Source of the DNA: an uncultured Pseudovibrio sp.
GTDB taxonomy: Bacteria > Pseudomonadota > Alphaproteobacteria > Rhizobiales > Stappiaceae
DNA: 64,000 nt
Direction: 5' to 3'
Assembly: GCA_947502585.1 (NCBI GenBank)
Contig: CANNAV010000005.1
Coordinates: forward strand, 1-64,000
The notes under the pieces are model-generated. The model saw only the letters and a list, made by a program, of their open reading frames with translations. It was not told the DNA's origin and did no database searches. Positions within the stretch are counted from its first letter, which is position 1. The number at the start of each line of letters is the position of its first letter. Positions 21,276 through 29,624 of this stretch are shown here, piece by piece. The translations under genes and the position numbers were made by a program.

Positions 21276-22459
21276 TACCGGTCAATCTCCCCAAATACGA
21301 TATCGATGGAACCGATGACGGCGGCAACGTCAGCCAACATATGGCCGCGGCACAGGTAGTCCAACGCCTGCAAATGAGCAAAGCCGGGAGCCTTGATCTT
21401 GCAGCGGTATGGCTTATTGGTGCCATCAGAAATAAGATACACGCCGAATTCACCTTTTGGCGCCTCAACGGCTGCATAAATCTCGCCCTCAGGGACTTTA
21501 TAGCCCTCGGTGTAGAGCTTGAAGTGATGGATCATGGCTTCCATGGAGCGTTTCATCTCGCCGCGCTTTGGTGGAACCACTTTACCATCGGTTGAAGAAA
21601 CAGGCCCTGTTTCCTTGCCCAGCATCTCCAGACACTGCTTCATGATGCGCACAGACTGGCGCATCTCAAACATACGGATCAGGTAACGGTCATAACAGTC
21701 ACCGTTCTTACCGATTGCAATATCGAATTCCATCTCATCGTAGCACTCGTAAGGCTGCGACTTGCGCAAATCCCACTTTGCACCGGAACCACGAACCATC
21801 ACACCGGAGAAGCCCATAGCCCAGGCGTCATCAAGATCAACAACGCCAATATCAACATTACGCTGCTTGAAGATACGGTTATCGGTCAGAAGGCCTTCGA
21901 TATCGTCAAGGGTCTTCAGGAACGGATCGCACCAGTTCCACATGTCATCAAGCAGATCCTGCGGCAGATCCTGGTGAACACCGCCAGGACGCACATAAGC
22001 AGCGTGCATACGCGCACCGCAGCCGCGTTCATAAAAGCCCATCAGCTCTTCGCGAGGTTCAAAGCCCCACAGGGGCGGCGTCAACGCACCAATATCCAGC
22101 GCCTGCGTGGTCACGTTCAGCAGGTGTGACAGCAAGCGCCCGATTTCGGAGTAAAGCACACGAATGAGAGAGCCGCGCTTTGGCACTTCAATGCCCAGCA
22201 AACGCTCAACAGCAAGAGCAAATGCATGCTCCTGGTTCATCGGCGCAACATAGTCCAACCGGTCGAAGTAAGGCACAGCTTGCAAATAAGTCTTGTGCTC
22301 AATCAGTTTTTCAGTCCCCCTGTGCAGCAGACCGATATGCGGATCAACACGAGTGACCACCTCACCGTCCAGTTCAAGAACCAGACGAAGCACACCGTGC
22401 GCCGCAGGGTGCTGCGGACCAAAGTTAATATTAAAGTTTCGTACCTGAGCCTCAGCCAT
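21275..22459 (-). CDS. nuoD: NADH-quinone oxidoreductase subunit D
   Basis: The 49-kDa-type subunit that lines the quinone-binding cavity next to cluster N2. 394 residues. Conserved segments are [22 protein letters not shown] near the N-terminus (with the quinone-site HPAAHG) and [12 protein letters not shown]. The end of the protein, DIVFGEIDR, is the invariant family terminus. It is separated from nuoC by 14 bases and is not fused to it, unlike in E. coli. Confidence 0.97.
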   Translation of the reverse strand: MAEAQVRNFNINFGPQHPAAHGVLRLVLELDGEVVTRVDPHIGLLHRGTEKLIEHKTYLQAVPYFDRLDYVAPMNQEHAFALAVERLLGIEVPKRGSLIRVLYSEIGRLLSHLLNVTTQALDIGALTPPLWGFEPREELMGFYERGCGARMHAAYVRPGGVHQDLPQDLLDDMWNWCDPFLKTLDDIEGLLTDNRIFKQRNVDIGVVDLDDAWAMGFSGVMVRGSGAKWDLRKSQPYECYDEMEFDIAIGKNGDCYDRYLIRMFEMRQSVRIMKQCLEMLGKETGPVSSTDGKVVPPKRGEMKRSMEAMIHHFKLYTEGYKVPEGEIYAAVEAPKGEFGVYLISDGTNKPYRCKIKAPGFAHLQALDYLCRGHMLADVAAVIGSIDIVFGEIDR

Positions 22460-22473
22460 TCTCTACCCGTGCC

Positions 22474-23076
22474 TCAGTTCGATGCTTTTTCATCACCGGG
22501 AAGCGCGTAGTCAGTGCCTTCCCATGGTGAGAGGAAATCAAAACTACGTAATTCCTGAGTAAGCCGCACAGGCTCATAAACAACACGCTTTTTAGCGTCG
22601 TCGTAACGAACCTCTACATAACCTGTCAGAGGGAAATCCTTGCGAAGCGGGTGACCGTCAAAACCGTAATCAGTCAGCAAACGCCGCAAATCCGGGTTAC
22701 CGGTGAACAAAATGCCGTACATATCGTAGGCCTCACGTTCAAACCATTCAGCACCCTTAAAAATGGAGATTACAGAAGGAACCGGAGTGGCTTCATCTGT
22801 CTGAACCTTGATTCGTATGCGCAGGTTCTGAACGGGGGAAAGCAGATGATACACAACGTCGAAACGTTTTTCCCGGGCTGGCCAGTCCACACCGCAAATA
22901 TCAACCAATGCCACAAAGCCGCACCGTGCGTCATCGCGCAGGAAACGCAAAACATTGATAATCTGATCATGGGATACATCAAGAGCCAGATCGCCATAAG
23001 CAACCGACCAGCTCTTAACTTTGTCTCCAAGCGTTAGCTCGATAAATTCACCGAGTTCACTAAGCGTCTCGTCCAT
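22474..23076 (-). CDS. nuoC: NADH-quinone oxidoreductase subunit C
   Basis: The 30-kDa-type subunit of the connecting arm. 200 residues. The family signature ERE.YDM.GI.F.GHP..RR appears here as [20 protein letters not shown] followed by [21 protein letters not shown]. It binds no cofactor. About 100 bases of non-coding sequence separate it from nuoB. Confidence 0.96.
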   Translation of the reverse strand: MDETLSELGEFIELTLGDKVKSWSVAYGDLALDVSHDQIINVLRFLRDDARCGFVALVDICGVDWPAREKRFDVVYHLLSPVQNLRIRIKVQTDEATPVPSVISIFKGAEWFEREAYDMYGILFTGNPDLRRLLTDYGFDGHPLRKDFPLTGYVEVRYDDAKKRVVYEPVRLTQELRSFDFLSPWEGTDYALPGDEKASN

Positions 23077-23177
23077 TACCTTGTTTCCTATAGGTTGGAC
23101 ATCTCACAAATGGCAAGGGAACCCCAGGCCAGCAATGTCGATAAGGCAGTACACCGCGAAAGCGCACGGCCTGTCAC

Positions 23178-23762
23178 TTATCTCTCAATCGTACCTGTGC
23201 GGCGAATCTTCTTCTGCAGCAGCAGCACACCATAAAGCAGCGCTTCAGCAGTTGGAGGACATCCCGGCACATAGATGTCAACCGGAACAATCCGGTCACA
23301 ACCGCGTACAACAGAATAGGAATAGTGGTAGTAACCGCCGCCATTTGCACATGATCCCATGGAGATCACATAACGGGGCTCAGGCATCTGATCGTAAACC
23401 TTGCGCAGCGCAGGCGCCATCTTGTTGGTCAGCGTACCTGCAACAATCATCACATCAGACTGACGTGGAGAGCCACGGGGAGCAAAGCCGAAACGCTCTA
23501 CGTCATAACGCGGCATCGACACCTGCATCATTTCCACAGCACAACAGGCAAGACCAAAGGTCATCCACATGAGTGAACCGGTACGTGCCCACTGTATCAG
23601 ACCCTCACTGGAAGTAACCAGAAAACCTTTATCAGAAAGCTCATCGTTCACATTCATGAAGAATGGATCATTCTCGCCCACCGGGCGACCTGTGCTGGGA
23701 TCAATGATCCCTTTTGGTGCTTCAGAGACAAGAGGCTTGGAGCCGTCAGAGATCAATCCCAT
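23178..23762 (-). CDS. nuoB: NADH-quinone oxidoreductase subunit B
   Basis: Binds terminal cluster N2, which reduces quinone. The ligands are the tandem cysteines in GLACCAVEM, the Cys of [12 protein letters not shown] and the Cys of [15 protein letters not shown]. The start at ATG 23762 ([11 protein letters not shown]) gives 194 residues and has GGGAG seven bases upstream; ATG 23783 would extend it by 7 residues. The chosen start overlaps the end of nuoA by 10 bases. Confidence 0.96.
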   Translation of the reverse strand: MGLISDGSKPLVSEAPKGIIDPSTGRPVGENDPFFMNVNDELSDKGFLVTSSEGLIQWARTGSLMWMTFGLACCAVEMMQVSMPRYDVERFGFAPRGSPRQSDVMIVAGTLTNKMAPALRKVYDQMPEPRYVISMGSCANGGGYYHYSYSVVRGCDRIVPVDIYVPGCPPTAEALLYGVLLLQKKIRRTGTIER

Positions 23763-24118
23763 TCCAGTGCTCCCTTTTTCCATTCATAGATGAACCCAAT
23801 CGTGAGCACGCCCAGGAAAATCATCATGGAGACGAAGCCGAACCAGCCCAGCCCGCCATAAGCAACAGCCCATGGGAAAAGGAAAGCAACCTCAAGGTCA
23901 AAAATGATGAAAAGGATCGATACCAGATAAAACCGGATGTCGAACTTCATACGGGCGTCATCAAAGGCGTTAAAGCCACACTCGTAAGCAGAGAGCTTCT
24001 CAGAATCCGGATTCTTAAACGCAACGATAAACGGGGCTATGAGAAGCGCGAGGCCAATAACAAGGGCAACACCGATAAAGACGACAATCGGGATGTACTC
24101 CCTGAGGAGGTCTTCCAT
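23753..24118 (-). CDS. nuoA: NADH-quinone oxidoreductase subunit A
   Basis: The first gene of the complex I operon: a three-helix membrane subunit near the quinone chamber. From ATG 24118 it is 121 residues ([17 protein letters not shown]...). The conserved acidic motif [36 protein letters not shown] is intact, including the Cys-containing switch loop. A longer frame reaching 24250 adds 44 residues with no family counterpart. About 660 bases free of genes lie upstream, where the operon promoter must be. Confidence 0.96.
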   Translation of the reverse strand: MEDLLREYIPIVVFIGVALVIGLALLIAPFIVAFKNPDSEKLSAYECGFNAFDDARMKFDIRFYLVSILFIIFDLEVAFLFPWAVAYGGLGWFGFVSMMIFLGVLTIGFIYEWKKGALEWD

Positions 24119-24392
24119 TTGTATATCCGTCCCTAGACGTAACAGGTCATGCGACCAATGAAACTCTTGATGCACTGCACACACGGCAGATAATAGGGCA
24201 AAAGATTTGGAAGGACACCCTAGGATCCGGTATATCCAGTAGCACCGCACCGCACGATTAGCTCAGCCCCACCATCTGCGCAAGACCTTACAGCTGAGTA
24301 AATCGAGTCAGGAAGAGCGTCTTACGCTACGAAAAGATCACAATTTTGAGAGGGAAGAACTAAAAAACCGCCAAAAACCAAGGGATATATTT

Positions 24393-24411
24393 TATGAGTT
24401 AAATACTCATA
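24393..24411. promoter_or_regulatory. Inverted repeat upstream of nuoA, possible operator
   Basis: TATGAGT-TAAAT-ACTCATA is a perfect 7-base inverted repeat with a 5-base AT spacer, about 280 bases before the nuoA start in an AT-rich tract. It could be a binding site for a dimeric regulator of the operon. No U-run follows, so it is not a terminator. Confidence 0.35.
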
Positions 24412-24730
24412 TTAAAATAGAAAAATGACGTTTTCTAACAATTGCTTGGGAAAACTACTAAAGATTTGAAAACGGGAAATATAATTGGTGCATTATCATG
24501 CGTAGTTCTGCGTAAGCAGTCAGGACTCTCAATTTGAAGAGTCGCAGAGCAATATATATAGGCCTGCATAACTCTCACTGCTCCAGGCCCCTGCCCGTCA
24601 AAACTTATCCGCTAAATCTGCAATATCAGACAACCCGCGGCCCCTGCCCTGAACTATGTGCGAGCAAAGCTGAGCCGGAAGGCATGTGTATGTCTTACAA
24701 TGAAGCCTGGAAAAGATAACCTGGAATACA

Positions 24731-24773
24731 CAAAAGCACGGCACGCTATTTAAAGCGAACACCGTGCTTTTCG
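24731..24773 (-). terminator. Terminator downstream of tRNA-Asp
   Basis: AAAAGCACGG and CCGTGCTTTT form a 10-base perfect stem around an AT-rich loop. Read on the minus strand it follows the tRNA closely and ends in a short U tract; it could act in both directions. Confidence 0.65.
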
Positions 24774-24786
24774 TAGTAAATGAAAG

Positions 24787-24863
24787 TGGCGCGAGTGACG
24801 GGACTCGAACCCGCGACCTCCGGCGTGACAGGCCGGCACTCTAACCAACTGAGCTACACCCGC
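24787..24863 (-). tRNA. tRNA-Asp (anticodon GTC)
   Basis: 77 nt including an encoded CCA. The acceptor stem GCGGGTG pairs with CACTCGC (one G-U). The D arm contains AGCTCAGTTGGTTAGAGT. The anticodon stem CCGGC/GCCGG encloses the loop CTGTCAC, with anticodon GTC. The T arm is GCGGGTTCGAGTCCCGT. Discriminator base is G, as expected for tRNA-Asp. Confidence 0.97.
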
Positions 24864-24900
24864 TTCGGTCAGCAACGCTGTGTCGTTGTTGGTGGCGCTG

Positions 24901-24928
24901 ATTTAAGGCGGGGGCGGGTCCAAGTCAA
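24901..24928 (-). promoter_or_regulatory. Promoter of tRNA-Asp
   Basis: On the minus strand TTGACT (complement of 24923-24928) and TTAAAT (24901-24906) are separated by 16 bases, about 38 bases before the mature 5' end. The other two tRNA genes in this window have the same arrangement and spacing. Confidence 0.7.
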
Positions 24929-25238
24929 GCACCGTTGGATCGACTTTGCGAGTTTTTCCTGAATAACTTGTTTTCACAATGAAAATCGGCCTTGAAAAGC
25001 GTTCGGATGTGGAAAACAGGACTGCAAATCGACCAATCTGCTTCCTTCCAGACCCCAAGTCTTTTTAGCTAAGCCCGGAAATTTCTATTCGCATCAATGA
25101 AAATTCGAAACCTGCCTCAAAAAAGTCAAATATACTAATTCTACTCATCCCGTAGAGGCTCATGCGATACACTCTGGAACAATCATCTTAATCGAAATAC
25201 AAAAGTCGGCAGTCCAAATTATTTCAAGGACCGGTTTT
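24929..25238. other. Gene-free stretch upstream of the secreted paralogs
   Basis: This is the gap between the divergent tRNA-Asp promoter and the first PG-binding gene. It is AT-rich toward 25130 and probably carries the promoter of that gene. No specific site is clear apart from the ribosome binding site AAGGA before 25239. Confidence 0.4.
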
Positions 25239-26357
25239 ATGAGAACATTTTTAAAAGCGATTGCTCTCATAGCAACAACAACTGTCGCAATCCCCTCAAT
25301 TACCCAGGCTGCTACGGGGAGCCTTATCATCGGGCAAGGTGCAGGAGTGACCCGAAAGACGATCATTGACCACGCTGCAGCTCGACCACCAGTTCCGCAC
25401 ATTGTCATTGCGCAATCACAGCCCGCACGCAGCATTCCCCGCATCCCAACCGGACAAACAGTAACGCTCAGCCGCATTCAACTCAAAGACGTTCAGTATC
25501 GCCTCAATCTGCTCGGATACAACACCGGGTTTCCCGATGGAGTAGCTGGCAAACGTACCCTCAGCGCTATCGCCAGGTTTCAAGGCACTCTTGGGTACGT
25601 AGCAACCGGACAGCTCACACAGTCTCAGCTGGAAGAGCTGTACACCCGCACACGAAAAAACCACTATCAGAAAACCCGGATCTATCCGGAACAAACCGTA
25701 CCATCTCAACCACCCCTGCCCCAGGCCAACCCCGGCGGGTACTCTGAAGCCGGAAAAGCAACAGTCAGAATCCCAAAAGAAAACAAAATTGCGCTGGACC
25801 CCCAGAATCCACCGAGCATTCACGGACTGATCACCGGCATGCGCGGTGACGAAGCTGCAGGCTTTCTTAAAACGGAAGGCTATGAGGAATGTGTAGAATC
25901 AACAGGGCTGACCATTTGCAGGAAAACCACCAGAAACCTGGAGGAAACCATCAGCGTGAGTAAGATTGGAAAGATCATCTACGGTGTGACCCGCACAGTG
26001 AGCTTTAAAACCGCCGCTCCAAGATCTGCAGTTCTGACCAAACTGGCAGAGGCCTACCCAAATCTCACTCGTTTCAAAAAGATGGCAACGTCTGCCTCCA
26101 AAACCTGTCTTGAACAGTACGCAGGCAATGCGAACAGCTTGCTGGCACCAGCAAAAGCCAATCCATCTGACCCGGAAACGCTTCTGAACCTTAACGAGAA
26201 CTGCCGTAACTTCTACGCTATCGAACTGGAAGGCGGCCGCACCCTCACATCTATGAGCATCGTCCTTTACGATAGCCACCCAATCCAGCTCGCCGAAGAA
26301 AAACAAACCGGCATCTTCCAGATAAATACTGAAGCAGCCGACGAACTGAAGTTTTAA
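25239..26357 (+). CDS. Secreted peptidoglycan-binding domain protein (paralog 1)
   Basis: A 372-residue exported protein. A signal peptide covers residues 1-25 (MRTFLKAIALIATTT...TQAATG). A PG_binding_1 domain lies at about 80-135, with the pattern DVQYRLNLLGYNTGFPDGVAGKRTLSAIARFQ. A variable linker follows, then a C-terminal domain of about 190 residues starting at LDPQNPPSIHGL. I cannot assign that domain. It carries four cysteines (YEECVE, TICRK, KTCLEQ, ENCRNF) that match cysteines in the next gene, so two disulfides are likely. The ribosome binding site AAGGA is 8 bases upstream. Its adjacent paralog shows a tandem duplication. Confidence 0.8.
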   Translation: MRTFLKAIALIATTTVAIPSITQAATGSLIIGQGAGVTRKTIIDHAAARPPVPHIVIAQSQPARSIPRIPTGQTVTLSRIQLKDVQYRLNLLGYNTGFPDGVAGKRTLSAIARFQGTLGYVATGQLTQSQLEELYTRTRKNHYQKTRIYPEQTVPSQPPLPQANPGGYSEAGKATVRIPKENKIALDPQNPPSIHGLITGMRGDEAAGFLKTEGYEECVESTGLTICRKTTRNLEETISVSKIGKIIYGVTRTVSFKTAAPRSAVLTKLAEAYPNLTRFKKMATSASKTCLEQYAGNANSLLAPAKANPSDPETLLNLNENCRNFYAIELEGGRTLTSMSIVLYDSHPIQLAEEKQTGIFQINTEAADELKF

Positions 26358-26647
26358 GGCAAGCCCGAGCGGCAAATCCGGCAACTCCCCGAATGCGGAA
26401 CTTGCAGCCGGCCCCATACACCTTTCCTATGTAGTCACACACACAACACGTGGGCCACATATGTCTCTACCCGGAAATCAATATTGAGAATATACGATAA
26501 GTAACGCTGCAAAACAGTGGCTCCCCCTAACCGTAACGGGAGTATTCTAAATTTTTCAACTTATATTCTAATATAATTTGATGTAAATCTACGAAAGCGA
26601 ATCCATTTCCCGGTTCTTTGAGTATTTTTTTCTTTCAAGGCAATTAC

Positions 26648-27754
26648 ATGCGCAAAACAACAAAGCTTACTTCCGCTCTCTGCCTCTCACTGGCAATCAG
26701 CACCTCATCCGCTAGTGCTGGTTCTGAAGATTTTATCTTCGGCCTCGGTGCCGGTATCATAGGCAGCGCTATCGTAAACGGTGCCCAAAAGGCTCAGCCA
26801 CAACCCAGAACCAAAAAGCGCAGACGCAGTTATTCAGCACAAACACAGGACATCCAGATGCGCCTGAACATGCTGGGCTTTGATGCAGGAACACCCGACG
26901 GTGTCTCCGGTCGCCGCACCCGTCAGGCGATCCGTCATTTTCAGATCTCCATTGGCGCTTACGCAAGCGGAAAGCTTGATAACAGACAGATCGCCAGACT
27001 TTATGAGCTGACATCACCACAGCAGCCAGTAGCAACCGCAGTCGCACCTGTTGTTGCAGCGCCGGTTATTACTGCACCCACTGCGTCAGCGGCCACAACA
27101 CAGCAAATCAATATCACGATGCCAGCGGTCGCGGTTGCTCCGTCGGCAGCAAGCGAATCCGAAGCTCCCGCTGAACCTGAACCTCTGGCTCTTGACCCGG
27201 CCAACCTGCCTTCAATTCACGGCCTGACCGTTGAGCGCTTCGAGCATGATGTCATGGGCCTTTTGAAGAAGGTCGGATATCAGGACTGCGTGGTTGAGGC
27301 GACAAAGACCGTCTGCACCTTAGAAAAAGACACGCTCTTTGAAACCATCAGTGTGCTGACACAGGACGAAAACATCTACGGCCTGCAACGGGAAGTCAGC
27401 TTCACGAATCCAGCTCCACGCGCTGCGGTAATGGGCAAACTGCTGAACGCCTACCCTGTCCTGACTCACTTTGAAAACATGACAGCATCCGAAGATAAAA
27501 CTTGCCGCATCACCTATCTCAACAACAGCGGAGAGCTCCTCAAAGAAGCTCTGGCAACACCTGCCTATGCAGAAGCTTTGCGCCAGTTGGCAGACAACTG
27601 CACCGACTACCACAGCCTCGAGGTCTTTGGTGAGGATACAGTCAGCGGCCTGCGCTTTGTCTTTTACAGCAGCAAGCCAATCAAAGATGCTATCGAAAGC
27701 CGTAAAGGTGCGTTCCAGATCTCCTCAAAGTCTGCGCAGGACCTGACCCTCTGA
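26648..27754 (+). CDS. Secreted peptidoglycan-binding domain protein (paralog 2)
   Basis: Paralog of the preceding gene, 368 residues from ATG 26648, which has AAGG seven bases upstream (an ATG at 26618 lacks this). Signal peptide residues 1-25 (MRKTTKLTSALCLSLAIST...). A glycine-rich stretch EDFIFGLGAGIIGSAIVNGA and a basic patch TKKRRRSYS follow. The PG_binding_1 domain (DIQMRLNMLGFDAGTPDGVSGRRTRQAIRHFQ) is at about 70-120. An Ala/Val/Thr/Pro-rich linker separates it from the unassigned domain LDPANLPSIHGLTV. Cysteines YQDCVV, TVCTLE, KTCRITY and DNCTDYH align with those of paralog 1. It probably acts in the periplasm at the cell wall; the activity is unknown. Confidence 0.8.
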   Translation: MRKTTKLTSALCLSLAISTSSASAGSEDFIFGLGAGIIGSAIVNGAQKAQPQPRTKKRRRSYSAQTQDIQMRLNMLGFDAGTPDGVSGRRTRQAIRHFQISIGAYASGKLDNRQIARLYELTSPQQPVATAVAPVVAAPVITAPTASAATTQQINITMPAVAVAPSAASESEAPAEPEPLALDPANLPSIHGLTVERFEHDVMGLLKKVGYQDCVVEATKTVCTLEKDTLFETISVLTQDENIYGLQREVSFTNPAPRAAVMGKLLNAYPVLTHFENMTASEDKTCRITYLNNSGELLKEALATPAYAEALRQLADNCTDYHSLEVFGEDTVSGLRFVFYSSKPIKDAIESRKGAFQISSKSAQDLTL

Positions 27755-27775
27755 AGAACTACGCAGGAACAGGCA

Positions 27776-27806
27776 TGCCCGCAGTACCTCAGGCGAACTG
27801 CGGGCA
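27776..27806 (+). repeat. Perfect inverted repeat after paralog 2
   Basis: TGCCCGCAGT and ACTGCGGGCA form a perfect 10-base stem with an 11-base loop, 21 bases after the stop. No U-run follows, so it is either a factor-dependent terminator or an mRNA 3'-end protector. Confidence 0.5.
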
Positions 27807-27915
27807 CAATCACCAAATTGCGGAACTCAAAGCTCAGCCTTTTTTACATCTGCTGTTTACCGCCCCAAACCGGAATCCGGCCTGCAAATGCTGCTCCACA
27901 ACGAATGAGCGCGAC

Positions 27916-28398
27916 TTACCAACCCTGGCGAATGCGCACGATCAGGGCAGTCATAAAGCCAAATATCATGTGACCGATCAAAGACGCCCATGTCAGCTGA
28001 ATGAAGCCAAGGAACGGTGGAAGACCCGCAAAGATGTGCGCCATGATGTAAAGTGCAAATACCCAAAGACCAACGCCATAGCATAGACCAACAACCCACC
28101 ATGGCAGCGGCGGAATGATCACACGCGCCAGCGGACGAGCAATATAGAGGTATCCGACAGGATAGAAAACGACGCCAACCAAAGCGTGAATAACTTCAGC
28201 CCAGAACAGGCTTTTGAAACCAAAGACCGACTGCACAAGAGCAGCTGGCTGTAGTGGACCACCAACCCAGTACGGCGTGATATAGCGTGCCCAGATTTCC
28301 CAGCTCACATCAGCAACGATTCCTGCCAGAAGGATGGTAACCAGGGTGTGCCACACAAGTGGCGGACAGATGGGGTGTTTATAACTTGAATCACTCAT
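27916..28398 (-). CDS. Unassigned integral membrane protein
   Basis: A 160-residue protein with four hydrophobic segments: about 14-35 (VWHTLVTILLAGIVADVSWEIW), 58-85, 95-122 and 125-150. Polar residues inside helices include E of VSWEIW, E and H of AEVIHALVG, H of IMAHIF and H of LIGHMIF. This layout loosely recalls YagU/DUF1440 proteins, but I cannot claim the family. ATG 28398 is preferred over 28407 because GGAGG lies 10 bases upstream of it but only 1 base before 28407. It is a single gene converging on paralog 2. Confidence 0.7.
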   Translation of the reverse strand: MSDSSYKHPICPPLVWHTLVTILLAGIVADVSWEIWARYITPYWVGGPLQPAALVQSVFGFKSLFWAEVIHALVGVVFYPVGYLYIARPLARVIIPPLPWWVVGLCYGVGLWVFALYIMAHIFAGLPPFLGFIQLTWASLIGHMIFGFMTALIVRIRQGW

Positions 28399-28778
28399 AC
28401 GGCGCATGCCTCCACGTAATTATACCTGCTTTGCCAGGCAGAGTTGTAAACGACCTTGGTCATGTAACCTGTTATCTGCAACACACCTGACATCACAATA
28501 ACGACACCTGAGCAGGTCCCGGCCGATCAATTCCAGCCGAACACCAGGGGTTAACTCATTAAGCGGCAGAGTTGCTCTCGAAAATTTGATGAAAAAGAGT
28601 GCGCTCTGCAAGTAAGCTCCACAGGTTAGCGCAAAAATCATAGCTGCAATAGCCTGAGATCACCCCTGGGTTTTTCCTCAGATTAGCGCACTTCCCTACA
28701 ACCTTGAGAAACCAATTACCGAAACGCACCCTTAATCTTTACAGAGCCGTCTCAGTATATTGCAGGAAAGCAGACAAC
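28399..28778. other. Gene-free stretch before tRNA-Val terminator
   Basis: 380 bases with only short frames of unlikely composition (28420-28641 on the minus strand). The promoter of the membrane protein should lie here; none is clear. Confidence 0.4.
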
Positions 28779-28808
28779 AAAAAAGCCTCCGCGGATCTCC
28801 GGGAGACT
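28779..28808 (-). terminator. Intrinsic terminator of tRNA-Val
   Basis: On the minus strand GTCTCC pairs with GGAGGC, with an inner CGGA/TCCG stem, and is followed directly by six T residues, 22 bases after the tRNA 3' end. Confidence 0.8.
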
Positions 28809-28829
28809 TAAAGTCCTCGACAAGAGGAA

Positions 28830-28905
<76 letters not shown>

Positions 28906-28939
28906 CGCCAGGGTGGTACGTCGTGTGGCGTGGAGAGCT

Positions 28940-28967
28940 GTTTAACTGCCCTCCCCATTCTTGGCAA
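28940..28967 (-). promoter_or_regulatory. Promoter of tRNA-Val
   Basis: Minus-strand TTGCCA (28962-28967) and TTAAAC (28940-28945) with a 16-base spacer, placed as in the other two tRNA genes here. Confidence 0.55.
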
Positions 28968-29096
28968 GGCCTGAGGTTAAAAAAAAGACATTACCCGCAA
29001 AAAAACATAGGCCAGCCATCAGCCCTGTGAATTACCCGATCCAACAAAGGCTTGCCGTTACAGCAGAAAAACGGGCAACATCAGCAATGAGCGCAT

Positions 29097-29135
29097 AAAA
29101 AAGCCCCTGCCGCTCCATTGAACAACAGGGACTTT
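29097..29135 (-). terminator. Intrinsic terminator of the HU gene
   Basis: AAGTCCCTG pairs with CAGGGGCTT over 9 base pairs (one G-U) and is followed by six T on the minus strand, 25 bases after the HU stop. Confidence 0.85.
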
Positions 29136-29159
29136 TAAACCCAGAACGAACAAGCCCAA

Positions 29160-29435
29160 TTAGGCGTTGACCGCGTCTTTCAGACCTTTACCAGCTTTGA
29201 ACTTCGGTGTCTTGGAAGCCGGAATCTGAATGATTTCGCCTGTACGTGGATTACGGCCTTCCGTTGCCGCACGAGCGGAAACGGAAAAGTTGCCAAATCC
29301 GATGATCCGAACTTCATCGCCGCACTTCAGGCATTCAGTAATTGCCTCGACAGATGCTTCTACTGCTTCGCCTGCCTGTGCTTTGGTCAAGCCAGTTTTC
29401 TCCGCAACGGCCCCGATCAGATCATTCTTGTTCAT
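29160..29435 (-). CDS. hup: DNA-binding protein HU
   Basis: A histone-like nucleoid protein that bends and compacts DNA as a dimer. 91 residues, standard length. The N-terminal helices MNKNDLIGAVAEKTGLTKAQAGEAVEA and the DNA-clasping arm GFGNFSVSARAATEGRNPRTGEIIQIPASKTPKFKAGK are both intact; the RNPRTGE motif is the family hallmark. Shine-Dalgarno AAAGGGA precedes the ATG. Directly downstream of lon in the usual lon-hup order, but lon has its own terminator. Confidence 0.96.
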   Translation of the reverse strand: MNKNDLIGAVAEKTGLTKAQAGEAVEASVEAITECLKCGDEVRIIGFGNFSVSARAATEGRNPRTGEIIQIPASKTPKFKAGKGLKDAVNA

Positions 29436-29568
29436 GACAGTCCCTTTCTAAAATAACGTGGGAATGCTGTAGATTCGCGTTGCACTCCTGAATCGGACAT
29501 TCGTGCGAAATTACATTCAAATCAAGCCACAAACCGCAGAAAACTGCCATTTTTTTGTAGTATCAACC

Positions 29569-29600
29569 AAAAAAAGCCCCGGAACTTGTCCGAGGCTTTT
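29569..29600 (-). terminator. Intrinsic terminator of lon
   Basis: A 10-base stem AAGCCTCGGA/TCCGGGGCTT with loop CAAGT, then a run of seven T on the minus strand, about 25 bases after the lon stop. It separates lon from hup. Confidence 0.88.
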
Positions 29601-29624
29601 GCATCCACAAGCTGGCGCTCTGGT

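Larger units (their letters stand above)
24119..24786. other. Upstream region of the nuo operon
   Basis: No protein gene is recognised. The region is AT-rich around 24360-24480 and holds an inverted repeat at 24393-24411. The terminator of tRNA-Asp lies at its right end. A weak minus-strand promoter-like pair, TTGCGC with TAATCG 17 bases away, is at about 24250-24285. The true nuo promoter cannot be fixed by eye. Confidence 0.45.
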
